From Mugil cephalus (taxonomy: Eukaryota > Chordata > Actinopteri > Mugiliformes > Mugilidae), in contig NC_061784.1 of NCBI RefSeq assembly GCF_022458985.1, positions 24,238,545-24,302,544 on the forward strand: a stretch of 64,000 nt of DNA. Reading direction: 5' to 3'. Below the pieces are notes generated by a model. It ran no database searches, was not told the DNA's origin, and saw nothing but the letters and a program-made list of their open reading frames with translations. The translations under genes and the position numbers were made by a program. Below, piece by piece: positions 22,701 through 36,022 of this stretch (positions are counted from its first letter, which is position 1; every line of letters starts with the position of its first letter).

Positions 22701-25700
22701 CCCGGCTCGTCCCGACACCGGGAACTGAGATCTGAGGGAGGTTTGGTCGAGTCAACAAACATGACTGAGGGATCTGCTGTGATCTGCTCCGGCTCCTCGC
22801 AGAACCTCCAGGGACAAAAACTGAAAGTGAAAGGTGGGAAAGCACCTGATGGGGGGGGGAAACCTGCCGCCGCCGCCGCCGCGGCACTGATGGCGGCTCA
22901 GTTCTGGTTTAGAGAAACGAAGATTCGGCCTCGTTCAGACGCTCTCTCCTCCTCCTCCTCCTCCTCCTCCTGCTGCTAATCTCCTCCTCGTGGTTTTCAC
23001 GAGGGCGGCTGCTTTGAGCGAGTGGGGGCAGGTTCCTGCCCGAACAATTACAACTTCAACACCTGTCGCCATTTTAAGGCCCGTGGTTACGCAAGAACCG
23101 GCGCAGACTTCTGCTTTTTCTGCCTCCGTCACATTCAGTTTGCTTTTTCCAACCTAAAGCTCGTTTATCCAGGAGGAGTCTGGTTACGAAGGGTTTCAGG
23201 GATAAAGGTCCTGTTGCTTGACTTAGCGTCGCTGCCACGGACTCTAAGCGGATTATTAGCGCAGGAGAAACAAACCTGCTAACCTGGTTATAGCCTCGAG
23301 CTTCTCCTTCTCCAACACATACGCAACACACGGCTTTGTTTTCACTGACAACAACAACAACAACAACAACAACAACACCAGCTACAGGACTCAGCTCTGC
23401 ACCAATAATTATTATATTATACGTGAAATCAAACACATTAATGATCAATCTGCTCTTTAAAGTTCATCACGTCTTCTCTGGTTCGTCTGTAGCAAATAAA
23501 TAAACATGTATGGATCATATATATGTGAATATATGTCACATATCTGCAGGCGAGTAAAGAGAACGATGTGTTCATTATATACATAAACACACATTTAGGT
23601 GCATGTTTGAACATTCGACACAAATTTATGGACTAATTCAGCTCCATGTGTTTAACTACATATATATAATAAAACTTAAACATATTTTCTCTCTCGTGTG
23701 TTTCCTGATTAAAGGACAGTTGTGCTGATGCCTGAAGGTTGAGGGACGCAGAGAGGACATGATGTCCACTAAACGTCCGTAAGGTATCGAACCGTTTTCT
23801 GAGGCGATGAACAATGGTCCCACATGTGTTTGAAGTGGACAGGAATATATGTTTGTATGTATAAGGTGGACGGACGGAGCGACCGCTGGGACTGAACCGA
23901 TCGACCCCTTTAAGAACCGATCGGGCCCCAGAAAAGACTCTGTCCTCGCTGGGACGTGAAGAACCTGTTCACTTTCACACGGACAGAAACACAGAAACAG
24001 AGACAGATCTGTGGGTGCAGACATAACCAGGACAGGAGGACGACACCATGTCTTCACCATGTCTCCAACGTCTCATTCTCACCGTGACTCTATGGGTGTG
24101 GTGCCCAAATCTTTCCTGTTATGACACCAACTCACAAGAATCCTGCTCAACCTTAATTTCAGCCGTAGACTATGTGAGTAACACAGAGAAAGCGTCAAAC
24201 CTAAAGGTATTTTAGGATTAATCACAACCCTGAGCTGCAGAAATAACACAAATACTAATTACGGACCGAGAGGCATTTCTGACACTCGATTTAGCTCCAC
24301 TCAGGAAAACGGAGAAGACGAAACACAGACGATAAAATACCAGCGATGCCTCTGAGGCGCGTGAATAGTTTCTAGATTCCTCGCACAACAAACCAAATAC
24401 CTGGAAAGGAGAGATTCACAAAGTCTTTCCGGCTGCGGTTTGTCTCCACAACCAAACACGAGCGATATTATTACACCTCAAGGTTTAACACTTTTACTAT
24501 TTAATGTGCAAAGTGAACACGTTTATAACGCAGTCACACCCAGATCTGTGCAATTAAAACCCTTTATAGTCCGTTGTACTTTTGCATAGATGCCAACACG
24601 TGTATCTTTTTATTATTTATCTTTCATACTCTGCACTTTTTTTTGCTTTTTGCTGTTTCAGCGGCTCATAAACACCATGATTTCCCCCCGAGTGTCAGAC
24701 AAACACAGCTTTTCTTAATCTTCTCTTAAATAGTTGCATTTTCTTGAAGCTTGTCATGCAGCTGCAGCTTAACTCCACCCAACCCGGGTTTCACATCAAC
24801 AAAAGGGGCATTTCTAACACTTCGAGTCTGACAAAACACAAACGAGATGCTTCAGCAGCACTGAAACATCAGTGATGTTGAGTCAGTGTCTCAGGATTTC
24901 TACATTAATATCACAATAACACAAATAGTTGCACTTTCTTAAGCTCGTCGTGATGCATTCACTGTCCGCCCAAACCCAGACTAGCTTGAATGCTTGAATG
25001 ACACATCCAAACCCGACCAGAATAATTGAGTTAATTGTGCAGGAGCTGCGGATCCGGCTGATGCAACACGCGCATGGTAACGTTACCTGAGCTCTGCCAG
25101 TAAAATGTTTCCCGGAAGTATGAGTCACACGAGATTTATTTCCTGGTCGAATCGGCTCCGCCAAAAAAAAAATCATCGACAACTGATTGATCCGTAGCTA
25201 CGACCAGAACTTTGAAAGGGGGGAGGACGGGGGGGGGGTAGGTGTCCATCTGGGGAGTGGGTAGTGTCCCATCTGTCCGCGAGCCACCGCGGCTCGTGTC
25301 CAGAGTGTTGCATTCAGAGGGAAACGTGGAAATTACACACGCTGCATTCAAAAACTGACCTAACAAAAGCACCACGTTGCATCATTCATGGCGGACACAC
25401 GCCGGTTACACACACACACGATTTAAAGAATTACACAAATCACACTGTTATCATTGTTATTTTAAATGATGCACTTGGTATTTATTTATATATATATTTT
25501 TTTTTGGAAACTCGTGTCTTTTCGCGGCTCTTTGAAAGCAGCACCCACGCCTTGATGCATAGGATTTACTATTAGCGGGGGGAGCTAGCCGGCTACAACC
25601 AAAACAATGAATGAAAATACACAGAAAAACAACTCAACCGGTTCTTATTTTTGTTTTTTTTTTTCCACACAATGGTCACCACCACTCATTAAGTTTCCCC

Positions 25701-26000
25701 TTTCTACGGTTTCAGGGTGACGGTAACGTTACCGAGCACATCAGCTCAAATGACAAATTAAGAAAAAAAAACATTATTAATCTTATTTATTTATTTTTTT
25801 TAAACCACGGTCGACTCAGAATATTATTTTAAAATAAAACATATATATATAAAAAATAATGTCAGTTTTAAACCGTAACGTAGATACAACTGACAACACA
25901 CGCGGGGTTATTGCGTCAGTCAACGTCTTTTACGTTACGGTTGAACCGTTGGACGGAAAATACCGCAACAAAACTTTTACTTACACACATATATAAACGT
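19790..26000. other. Gene-poor stretch, possible slc7a3 5' intron
   Basis: No coding exon recognised on either strand. It has several CpG-rich patches (20.5-20.9, 22.0-23.3, 25.1-25.4 kb), a CCG/CTC triplet run near 22860-22976, an ACA run at 23341-23374 and a CAAGATGGCCGCC motif at 21303. The longest open frames (20511-20918 and 22441-22887, both minus) resemble no family I know and lack splice-supported partners. Confidence 0.5.
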
Positions 26001-26023
26001 GTAATTATGCCGCGTTTGTTTAC

Positions 26024-26395
26024 CTGTGATGTCGTTTCGTCGGCTGTAGTGAAGGAGGATGTGTTGCTGTCCGGTGTGATGGAATAAAAGCCCGCTGTGC
26101 CGCCGTGTCTCTCTTTTAGGGGGAGGAGGGGGGAGGAGGGGGGAGGTGTATACAAACAAACGTAATGGGAGGAAGCGGACGGCGCTTTCCACTCATGAAT
26201 GAAGGACGTCGGAGAGAAGCGGCGTGTAATTTATATAAACGATTATCATCACGTTCATTTAGAATAACTCGAACATCGACTGTAAAACATATGAAACGGC
26301 TGTGAGACATTTATATATATATATACAGTGATATTACCGCGAGAGAGAATGCGGAAGTGTGTGTGGGCGGCGCGGCTTGTTCTGCCCTTATATGG
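26024..26395 (-). promoter_or_regulatory. Candidate distal promoter and non-coding first exon (slc7a3?)
   Basis: A perfect CArg box, CCTTATATGG (26386-26395), has GGAAGT ETS-type cores on either side (26353 and 26400), an arrangement like serum response elements. About 60 bp away is a TATATATATATA stretch (26313-26325). Going left, the minus strand has a strong donor, CACAG|GTAAAC, at 26024/26023. A transcript starting near 26.29 kb could splice to the acceptor at 19686. The link to slc7a3 is inference. Confidence 0.35.
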
Positions 26396-26399
26396 AAAC

Positions 26400-26905
26400 G
26401 GAAGTTACTCATTTTATCCATTATTTTTTATTTATTTATAGTCATTTTATTTATTTGAAATTTTAATTTTCATTCATTCATTTTAATTGTATTTGTAGTT
26501 ATTTGAAATTTAATTTTCATTTTTTTAAATTTATTCTTATTTTGTTTTTTTATCATTCATTTTTAGTTTACTTATTTATTTTATTAAGTTATTTTTTACT
26601 TTTATTTTGTTTTTAATCATTTGTTTTTATTTTTACTCATTTATTTTTTATCTTGTTTTTATTAATCACCCATAAGCTTCGTATTCTTCCTTTAATAGGT
26701 GGTTTATGCTTATGCGTTAAGTTGACGCAGACCGTAGCGTCGTAGCTGATCCATCTACGCAGAGAGCGAGAGCTGTGATTGGTCCTCTCTCTTGGTAGTA
26801 GCATGTTTCCTCAGCATGTAACTGAGGAGGTTTTTAGAGACGTCTGGACAACACGTCTTTAGCAAAAAATATGTGAAACAGGAAGTAGAAACTAAAATTG
26901 GTTAA

Positions 26906-26944
<39 letters not shown>

Positions 26945-29300
26945 TAAAAAAAGGCACAGCGCTGACTAGTGCTTGGGTGGAGTTACAGAGTGAGACAGGC
27001 TGATAAGACTATGCAACTAATATCAGGGAAAAACATGTCGTTTTTTAATTAGTCCAGTTATTTGTAAAGGCTGAATGTGTGCGACTTTTAGACTTAGATA
27101 AACTTTAATGATCCATGAGGGGAATAACTTGGTCACAGCAGCTTAGCTGCACATAAAAGAAACACAAGTAAATAAATAAAATAACATTAAAATAAAATAG
27201 AATATAAGTATTAAAGGTTTGCTCAGTATTATGATTCTTATTTTGAGACTTTTTGTTTTTTACAGAGATTCTTTTTGCATAATAACTATCGTGCACAAGC
27301 TACGTCGCTGTCTACATTTTAGAATCTTAGCAATTATATTATATTAAAACAGACAAAAACGACCAAAAACCACTGTGACTGGTTCAAGGCACAGAAAAAC
27401 AAGAACAAGTCAGACAAAACAAAACAAAACAAAAAAACACTGAGACACTAAGAACAACAGGTCAACATCACTGAGCTACTGGTGAATCTTTATTCCCATT
27501 AAACACACTGTACAGAATGTTCCTCTATATATTATTATTATCATTATTGTTGTTGTTGTTGTTGTCGTTGTATATGTTCTTGTCTAATTCCATGCTACTG
27601 TGACAAGGACGTTTCTCATACGTAGGATCAATAAATAATAACTTGTGTCTTAAACGTTGCACTAGTTTAGTAACATTAAGTAGCTGCTATAGTTTAACAC
27701 TCACTTTATTTCTGTTGGTCCTTTTCCTTTAGTGTAAATGTTCTAGCTCCTGTTTATAATCTGCTTATATCTGTATAATATGTTATACATGTACATTCAT
27801 TGTGTATATTTTGTTAAGTTACATAGTTTCTTACATAGCAAACTGTTGATGCTACATGCTCTTACTGCTGAACGTCTGGTTAGATACTAAACATTTATTT
27901 GCTGTGTAATTATTTATTTTATCATCAGCCTTTATTTAACCACTGATCCCACTGAGATAAAACCTCTTTTTCAGGGAAGCAGAAATCAGGATACAAGATC
28001 AGGAGAAACACACAGGACTACAGACAGATGTACATGAAAACAAGGACGAGGACGAGACGTAGCTGCTCCAAGGTCTTTCCCACGGAGTTTCTTTAGCTCT
28101 GGAGTTTTCTGCAGGGAGTTCAGAGCAGCAGGTTCAGGATGAGATCTGGACACGTTGTTGAGAGTGAAGTAAAATCTGCTCAGAATAAACTGCGTCGTGT
28201 TCCTCTCGGTGCGCTGACTGTAGCAGCGCCGTGTCTCAGCCTCCTTTGTTCCTGCCCAGTCACGCTGCTCTTTTCATTTACTTCCACTTCATCAAACCGG
28301 CCCGACCCGGAGCCCCGGCCGACACATCGGGCCTCCCGCTAAAACCCACTGGGCCCCGGAGTCAAAACGGCTAAAACAAACACCACCTAATCTCCGGCCG
28401 GGCCCGCGGAGCCCGACCCGTCTGCTAAACTTTCATTCCTCGGGACGAGGCCGACACTTCAAAGCTCTTTGGTTTTATAGGTCACAGGCCTCAGAGACCA
28501 GGGGGGTCACGCTGGGTCCGATCCCAGGGTCCGGTCCCAGGGTCCGGACCCAGGGTCCGGTCCCTGGGTCCGGCTCATTCTGCAGAGTCATCCTCCCTTA
28601 GTTCCTTAAGCCAGGGACGTTCAAACACAGAGTCTATAAACGTCCAGAAAACTCTAAAATATCATCGTAGGCCTTAAATTCCATTCAGTTTAAGTCCTTT
28701 TCCCACTTCATTGACTGTTTGTTCAGTGCGTTGATGGTGACATTCAGTTATTTCCCTGTAGTTCTTTATAAAAATGTAGCTCTGAGAAATATGCAGAAAT
28801 AACAGGCTGCTCTTAAAACTATCTCATAACATCACCCACTGTTGTTCTGCGTTGCCGGGTCCCGGTTCCAGCGTCGCCCCCGCTGCTCCGGCCTATTGTG
28901 TTTCTGGGCCTCATTAGTCGACTTCTTTCCTTATTATTCCTCAAAATTTAACCCATAAAGGTCTTAAATGACTTAAACTTTACCTGTTCAAACCTGCAGG
29001 ACCCTGAAAAAATGGACGCTCATAAAACCATCTGCTGTTATTATTGCTATTATTATTGTTATTATTATTATGGTTATTATTATTATGGTTATTATTATTG
29101 TTGTTGTTGTTATCATGGTTATTATTATTATGATTATTATGATTATTGTTATTATTATTATTCGTGTGTGTGTGTGAGGTCTCTGCTGTGACACGTTGGA
29201 CTAAATGATCAGAAAAGCAAATTATTTTTTTTTTTACATCTGCCGACGGAAACGTGTGCAGGTGTTTGATGGTTTGACCCATTTATTTTTGCCCTGATTT
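26400..29300. other. Gene-free spacer
   Basis: AT-rich low-complexity DNA (26400-26660), an ATA microsatellite (26905-26943), a short dispersed fragment containing AACTTTAATGATCCATGAGG (27098-27130) resembling a common fish repeat, a GC-rich patch at 28260-28460, a GGTCCGG mini-repeat at 28515-28570 and a TTA-type microsatellite at 29035-29162. No gene seen. Confidence 0.5.
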
Positions 29301-30172
29301 ACACCGATCAGCCACAACATTATGACCACCGACAGAAGAGAGAGAAAAACTAAACAAAACAAAAAAAAAAAACTAAACTTAGAAATGATATGAAGCCACT
29401 TAAACGCATCTCTTTCCAATTTAAGTGAGATTTTATCTGCACATTTCTCCGTAGTAACAGATGTTCTGGGTGGAGACAAACAAACATAAAGAACCTGACA
29501 CATAAACTTGGGATTTTTTAGTTTGTTTGTTTTAAACTGATTCAGTGATCAGAACTGAAGGTGACAGGAGGCTTTTAAAAACATTTCCCTCCGTCTCTGT
29601 TTGGTCCATCAGACTCAGCTGAATGTTACTGCAGCTCATTTTCACACTAACAGACCTGAAACTATTTGTGGGCGTCTCTGATGGTGTTTGTTGGAGGTGA
29701 TGACGCCCACGTAGCGTCGACGCTGCTGCTGAAGCTGAGCGTGAATGTGTAACGGCACCAGCACCAACGAGCCCGAGGAGTCAGCGTTTTACAAAACCTG
29801 ATGAGCAACACAGATCTGCCACAACATTATAACCACTGACAGGAGAATTTAACAACAATAAAACCACCTGGTGACAATTTCATGTTCTGATGTTAAACTT
29901 TTAGACCTGGAATTCATTCGTGTTACTTAGACATGTAGCCTCCACCCAGACCCAGACCAGACCAGACCAGACCCAGACCAGACCAGACCCCCCTCCCACC
30001 CCGTAACTATCACACAGACACAGACACACATGCACAAAAACACCTTGGGAACAACTCAACACAAAAACATGAAGTGCAGCACAAGGTGATGCTGGCCTCC
30101 GTACTTAGACACTAACAACATTCACCTACACACTGTTCAGAAGGCGGTCCTAATGTTGTGGCTGATCGGTGT
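29301..30172 (+). mobile_element. CCAGA-carrying non-autonomous transposon cluster (Tc1/mariner-like ends)
   Basis: A left end ACACCGATCAGCCACAACAT starts at 29301, and the complementary right end, ATGTTGTGGCTGATCGGTGT, finishes at 30172. A second left end (CTGCCACAACATTATAACCA) lies at about 29815, so 29815-30172 may be one complete copy of about 360 bp and 29301-29345 the edge of another. The copy holds a short CCAGA run at 29946-29990 and no transposase. The intervening 29540-29760 is repeat R. Confidence 0.75.
29538..29760 (-). repeat. Interspersed repeat R, copy 2
   Basis: Inverted relative to, and nearly identical with, 18176-18390 in slc7a3 intron 2. It lies inside the transposon cluster at 29.3-30.2 kb. 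Confidence 0.85.
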
Positions 30173-30309
30173 GGGTCTCAAACCTCTTATTTTCCAACGG
30201 TGCGTTTAAAGACGGTTTTAACGAGCTGAACAAATATTTTCGGGGCGTTTAATCTCCCTCAGCCGGGATCACGAGTTCACTATTCTGGGCCGACTTTAAT
30301 CCACCTGTG

Positions 30310-30430
30310 GCCAGAATTCCTCCTCCTCCTCCTCCTGTTCCTCCTCCACCTCCTCCTCCTCCTCCTCCTCCTCCTCCTCCTCCTCCTTCCTCCTCCTCCT
30401 CCTGTTCCTCCTCCTCCTTCCTCCTCCTCC
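30310..30430. repeat. (TCC)n pyrimidine tract
   Basis: Almost pure TCC triplets with CTG and CAC interruptions, about 120 bp. Confidence 0.95.
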
Positions 30431-32700
30431 TATAATCCCCTCGTTTCCTCAGGACTGTGGCGAGGAGAGAGATTAGCAGCCTGAATATTCACCTTAAATC
30501 AGACAAACAGGCAGCGCTGCCACATATACAGGATATTTACAGGTAAATAATGTTCTGACCTGTTTCACATATTTCACACATGTTTCAGCTTCTCAGAGTT
30601 TAATTCTTTTAAGAGCGGCTGATTATAACAAACAGAAAACGCACGATAATGAAGAGGAAGAGGTGAGAACAGGACGGTTTTACTTCCATTTTTCAGTTAA
30701 TGAGTCGACAGTTTTACTCAGGACACGATATTTTACTGGGAAACAAAACTAATGCTTGTTTTTTTTTGTTTTCTTGCTGGAAACGTAGGATGAAACTCAA
30801 CTAATAGCGTCACCACCCAGTGGTTATTTAAGTTCACACCTAAAGAAAAATGTATTTAAATTATTACACTAATGGGAAATAAAATGTCTCATTTAGAATA
30901 AAACATTTTTGCATGATTTGATTGTGTTGGTGGAGCTAATTATTGCATATAATCATAATTATTTTACAATAATAAAGCACAATAAATGAATAATGCATGT
31001 TTAACCCCTTCTTGTCCATTTCCTGTCACAAACTGAGCAGAGACATGAGGCGGCAGGCAGCAGGAAATTTAATGGTGGACAGAATCAACAAGGACGTCCC
31101 AGGTCGCCCAGAGCGCGACCGTGAGGACGACATGAATTAATACAGGTCACGATAAAAGGGGCCGACAGACAGAAAGGATGGAGACGGCCTCGCGTTACAG
31201 GCCCAGAACAAAACCAGACGCCGGTTATGAAACAACACGATGAAGCTCTTCGTCGTCACAGTGCTTAGATATGGTTAACGTCACGTCTGCCTCACGTTCC
31301 CAAAAAAGAGCCGGAAAAAGAAACGACGATGGAGCCGAGACACAGTTTTAAGAGCGAACATTCAGGGAGGGAGAAAAAACAGAGGACACGTCTGCGTCCG
31401 TTCACACGGAAACAGACGCGTCGTGTTTTAATGCTGCTACATGTCGCTCGACTTCAGGTCATCATCAAAACGTTGCTTAGCAGAAACAAATCAAAGCAGG
31501 AATTTACTTTTTCTTGTAACTAATCAAATTATTTAAAAGACATTCAGAGACAAAGTAATCATTGTAAAAAAAATAAAAATAAAAATAATCAATGATGGAA
31601 TGGTTAAAGAAAAAGAAACGGACACGATGTCACTGATTCCTAAATGAAACGATAACAGAGCGACCGCATGAGACCAGTTACACATCAGATGGGTTTAGTT
31701 TCTGTCCTGGAGCGGGAGCTGGGATTTCCCCCCCGTCAGCTTTATGACGACGTGACGTAGAAATAAATGTACGTGGTGGTCGGGTGCAGCAGTCAATACT
31801 GGGTCCACAACAGGAGGAGAAAGAAAGAGAAAGAAAGACACGTGAGACACGTCCAATAAACGAGCTGATTCTGTCTCTGAATGAAGACGAGTGAAGAGAC
31901 GAACATGTTTCTGTGTTAGTGACGGTTTCGTCGGATAAACGGTCAAACATCAGCAGGATGTGAGTGCAGGCGGCTTCATGCAACACACCGGTTTATACGA
32001 GGTTTGAGTTTTTCCTTGAGGAGGTTTCACCGCTCGTCCACACGTCGTCTTCTTCCTCCACATTTAACCGTTTAACTGAAGACGTCCTGAGGACGAGCGG
32101 AGAAACCGTCCCGTCCCTTTTATCTTCGACTTTAAATTCAACTCGTGCAGCTCATCACACTCTGCAATGAACCGTCACAGGTTGAATTTCACATGTTTAA
32201 CTTTAAGGTGCAGATTCACATGGAAACAGGTTGTGAAGGTTTGGAGGGAGGAGAAGAAGAAGAAGAATTTAGGGGAAGTAAAGGATGAACAGAGGTGATC
32301 AGAGGAGGGATGAAGCCATGCAGCCGTGATTAGAGCGGAGGACGGGATCACGTGTTAGTAAATGAGAAATAAATTCTTCTTCCGTGTTAAACAATAGTTC
32401 ACATCACTTAAAAACACCAAATGAAAATTAGAAATGTTTTTCCCTTTTAACACCACGATCACTGACATTCTGAGGAATGTTTCTACGTTTTATCATCGTG
32501 TGATATTCAGTGTGGTTCTGTGAACTATGGCCTTTGGTTTTTTAACAGCGCTCATGCAAACACCTCCCAGAAAACTTTAGAGACGAGAGAGAACGAATCA
32601 AACTTACTTCATTCATACCTAAAAAAAAAAACAACAACAACAAAGAGAACAAAGACAGGATCAGAAATCTCATTTACATCATCACACATTTACACATTAT
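30431..32700. other. Spacer downstream of snx12
   Basis: No coding exon recognised. Part may be snx12 3' UTR, depending on which polyadenylation site is used. Short open frames here have no family signature. Confidence 0.5.
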
Positions 32701-32705
32701 TCTAC

Positions 32706-32711
32706 TTTATT
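32706..32711 (-). terminator. snx12: Candidate snx12 polyadenylation signal
   Basis: AATAAA on the minus strand, about 230 bp past the snx12 stop. Hexamer and position only; a longer 3' UTR is possible. Confidence 0.35.
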
Positions 32712-32939
32712 CACATTATATTACAGTCATAGATAAAAGACATTAAACTCCTTCGTGAATATTGTGATTTGGAGCCGTGAGCAGCGGCTCATTGTCGTAC
32801 ACTTATAAAACAAATGCACACGGGACAGAAGAGTCACAGAAGCTGCAGGAAGCCTCATTAACACGTCCTCTAACAGGATAAACCGACTCTGTAATGTTAT
32901 ACGCAGAGACAGAGACTTTAAAAACCTCCCCCAGTTACA

Positions 32940-35900
32940 CTAGTGTCGTACTTTTCCAGGAATGTAGTTGCGGTCGATGCTTTCCTCTTGCAGGAACATG
33001 TGAAGACAGCGCTCGTTCTGGGCCAAGGGGTGACCTGCAATTCTGTAGGACGAAGACAGAGACAGAGACAGAGACAGAGACAGTAGGACATTAACACATT
33101 TAAAAATACAGAGGGAAGCTCCAAGGAAACATAGACTGTATATAAATATGGACTAAACACGTCTCCTCCATAGACTGTATATAAATATGGACTAAACACG
33201 TCTCCTCCATAGACCGTATATAAATATGGACTAAACACGTCTCCTCCATAGACCGTATATAAATATGGACTCAACTAAAATAAAATAAATAAAGACGCCA
33301 TCTTCTGAGTTTGGATCCAGAGTCTGATCAGTACAGTCTGAGGGCGGAGCCACGATATCGATGCCCCGCCCACACACTTCCTCCAGACTCCCTGGTGTTT
33401 TCTTTTAATTAATCCTACGCTCTGCTCTGCCTCCACCAGCTACAAGGAAATGTTAGATTATACTCTGAATTATTTTTAAAAACAGTTTTTACAGCTCTCA
33501 CAGTCCCACGGGACGTCTTTCCGGTAGCAGTTGGCATGGGAACTGGAGATGGGTCTGGTTCAGGTTTTATCTGATACCAGTGCTTAAAGAATGAATGCAA
33601 ACAAACTTAAAATTAACCAGGAAATTAACAAAATTAACCAATATAAAGTAAAGTTCATAATTCTCCTAATAAACCAGAGTCGTGGCGTCTGTCAGGCATC
33701 AAAGACGCTACATCTCTGGTCCTTTAATAAAATGCTATGCTAATGCTAATGCTATGTGTGGTCAGATGTTGAGTCTAATTCCAGGTGTTTCCTCCTCGTT
33801 GCGTCTTTAGAGGTGAAGTCCAGACAAACTTTAGACAAACGTTTGGTCTCAGACATGTTGAAGCTTCACTTCCATCCATGCAGCTGTAGAGCTAATGAGG
33901 CTAAGCTAATTAAACACTCACTGGAACCATATGAAGCACCCAGATCAGTCTGGTCACTAACATTAGCATCAGCACCGTTAGCATCATGGTAGCCAGTATC
34001 AGTACACGGTATTATGTCACATCCTGTTTCTATAGTTTAACTAACTAAACTAAAACTTATCCATAAAACTGACGCTTGAACATTTATAAACATTAATATT
34101 ATTATTAACCACCTAAAATGACACAAACCATCCTTGAAAAAAAAAGTATTTTAGTGTTTTGGTCCAAGTCCCGCCCACTAACATGGAGGGGGTGAAGCTT
34201 ATGACCTGTACTGCAGCCTTCAGCCACCAGGGGGAGCTCTACTCATGTTGGCTCCGCTTTAGAGGAGCAGTTCCTGAGTCCATATTTACAGAGCGTCTAT
34301 GAGACATAGATATTTCTTTCCTGACTCATGTGATATTTTAAGTTTTGAAGACGCTGCTGTGTCCGACCTGTTGATGAACTGCTCCAGACCCGATCGCCGC
34401 TCCTCGATGAAGGACTCCTCAAACAGACCCTCGTCTCCACGAAACGGCAGCTGTCTCTTCAGGGCTTTGCCCGGCAGAGGAGGTACGACAATCTGGAGGC
34501 GGCAGCGAGCGACAAAAATAACACAGAGAAGCTTTTCCACCGGCTAATCTGAGCACATGCATGAATCTCACGCAGACATCAGAGGACACAGTCAAAGCTA
34601 CCGTTTAATTTTACATAATTTAATATCTGCACTTCCCGCTCACCTTACTGTCTCTTTCCAGCTCGTTCTTTAACCACTCGAAGTCGCTGTATCGTCTCCG
34701 CACACAGGAATCCTTCAACTTGAAAATGGGAAGGTTTGTCTACACAGAGGAGGAAAGAAAATATAAGCGATAAACCTTAACTCACGTTAAATTCAAATGT
34801 TTTGTTCAGTGTTTAAATGTGAGCACAGAGTCGGGTTGACTGACACATATGTGCTGATAACAAAGTCAACAAACAAACACACACAGCTCAACAACTTCTG
34901 CTTCAATGTTTAAATGGAAGACGAACGTCCACACATGGTTTTAGCTGCATCTGTAATTTCACATAAATTATGAATTGTTTTAAGGACTATTTTACAGCAT
35001 TTCATTATAGAAAGGTTTGTGATTATAAACATAGACCCTGACTTCTAATAAAGCTGCTGTGGACAGGACAGAAAGTAACGTCCTCCACTCTAATATGTGG
35101 GTGGAGGCGCCTTCAGCTTTGACTCCAATGATCCAATAAGAAACTTCTCCAGTGTCTCCAGATTTATTTCATCCAGTGTTTTGGTTCAGATCTTGTATTG
35201 ATGATGTTGGAGCCTCCACACAGGCTGGTGAAGTGGACACTAGTCGTGATGGAGGTTTCTCCTCTTCCCCTGATTCCCCATCACTCTGGACCAGGGTCAG
35301 TCTGGACCAGGTCCAGTCTGGACCAGGCTCAGTCTGGACTCCTCAGACCTCATGACCTTCCTCCATGTCTCCAGAGTCCAGTCTTTGTGCTGCTCCCTAT
35401 CAGACTGAAGCCTTTTTTCCCGGTTGTCCTCCCTGATTAATGGTTTTATACACAGCTGTTCAGTCCCAGTCCCTCGAGTTCCCTTCACATCGCATGTGTG
35501 AAATGTTTTTCCTTTTCACTATTAAACGCAGCCCTGGTTGTTGGGCTTAAACAACTTGTTGAATACCAGCTGAAAGATGATCGCCCATGCACTAATTATC
35601 CAACCTGAGGCTCCTACCTATTGGCTCATTTAAATCCACACGATGATGCTTCGTTTGGGTTTGTTATTGTGGAAACATGTCATTATACACTGTAATGGAC
35701 AAATGCTCCTAGGAGACAGCAGCAGCGTTAGAAAATGAGGATCTGGAGGAAACACAGGCCTGGTGGGCTGCAATTACGCAATTAGTGTGTCTGTATTGTG
35801 TCAGCATCAACTTCCTGAACATCTTTAAAATGAGCTGCGTTAGGGATTTACTGTGTCTTACACATCCAACCTGAACCATCTGGTGGAGGAGGAAGTTTAG

Positions 35901-35972
35901 CCCACAACTACTACTACTCTCATCACTCCATTAACATACACTGTTCACAATAACAATATCATCAATAATACT

Positions 35973-36022
<50 letters not shown>

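Noticed and set aside
22441-22887. 148-codon minus-strand open frame in a CpG-rich patch
   Set aside because: Arg/Ser-rich composition from GC content and triplet runs; no homology recognised.
33050-33274. [13 protein letters not shown] repeat frame on the minus strand
   Set aside because: Translation of the 39-bp tandem repeat joined to the wrong frame of snx12 exon 4.
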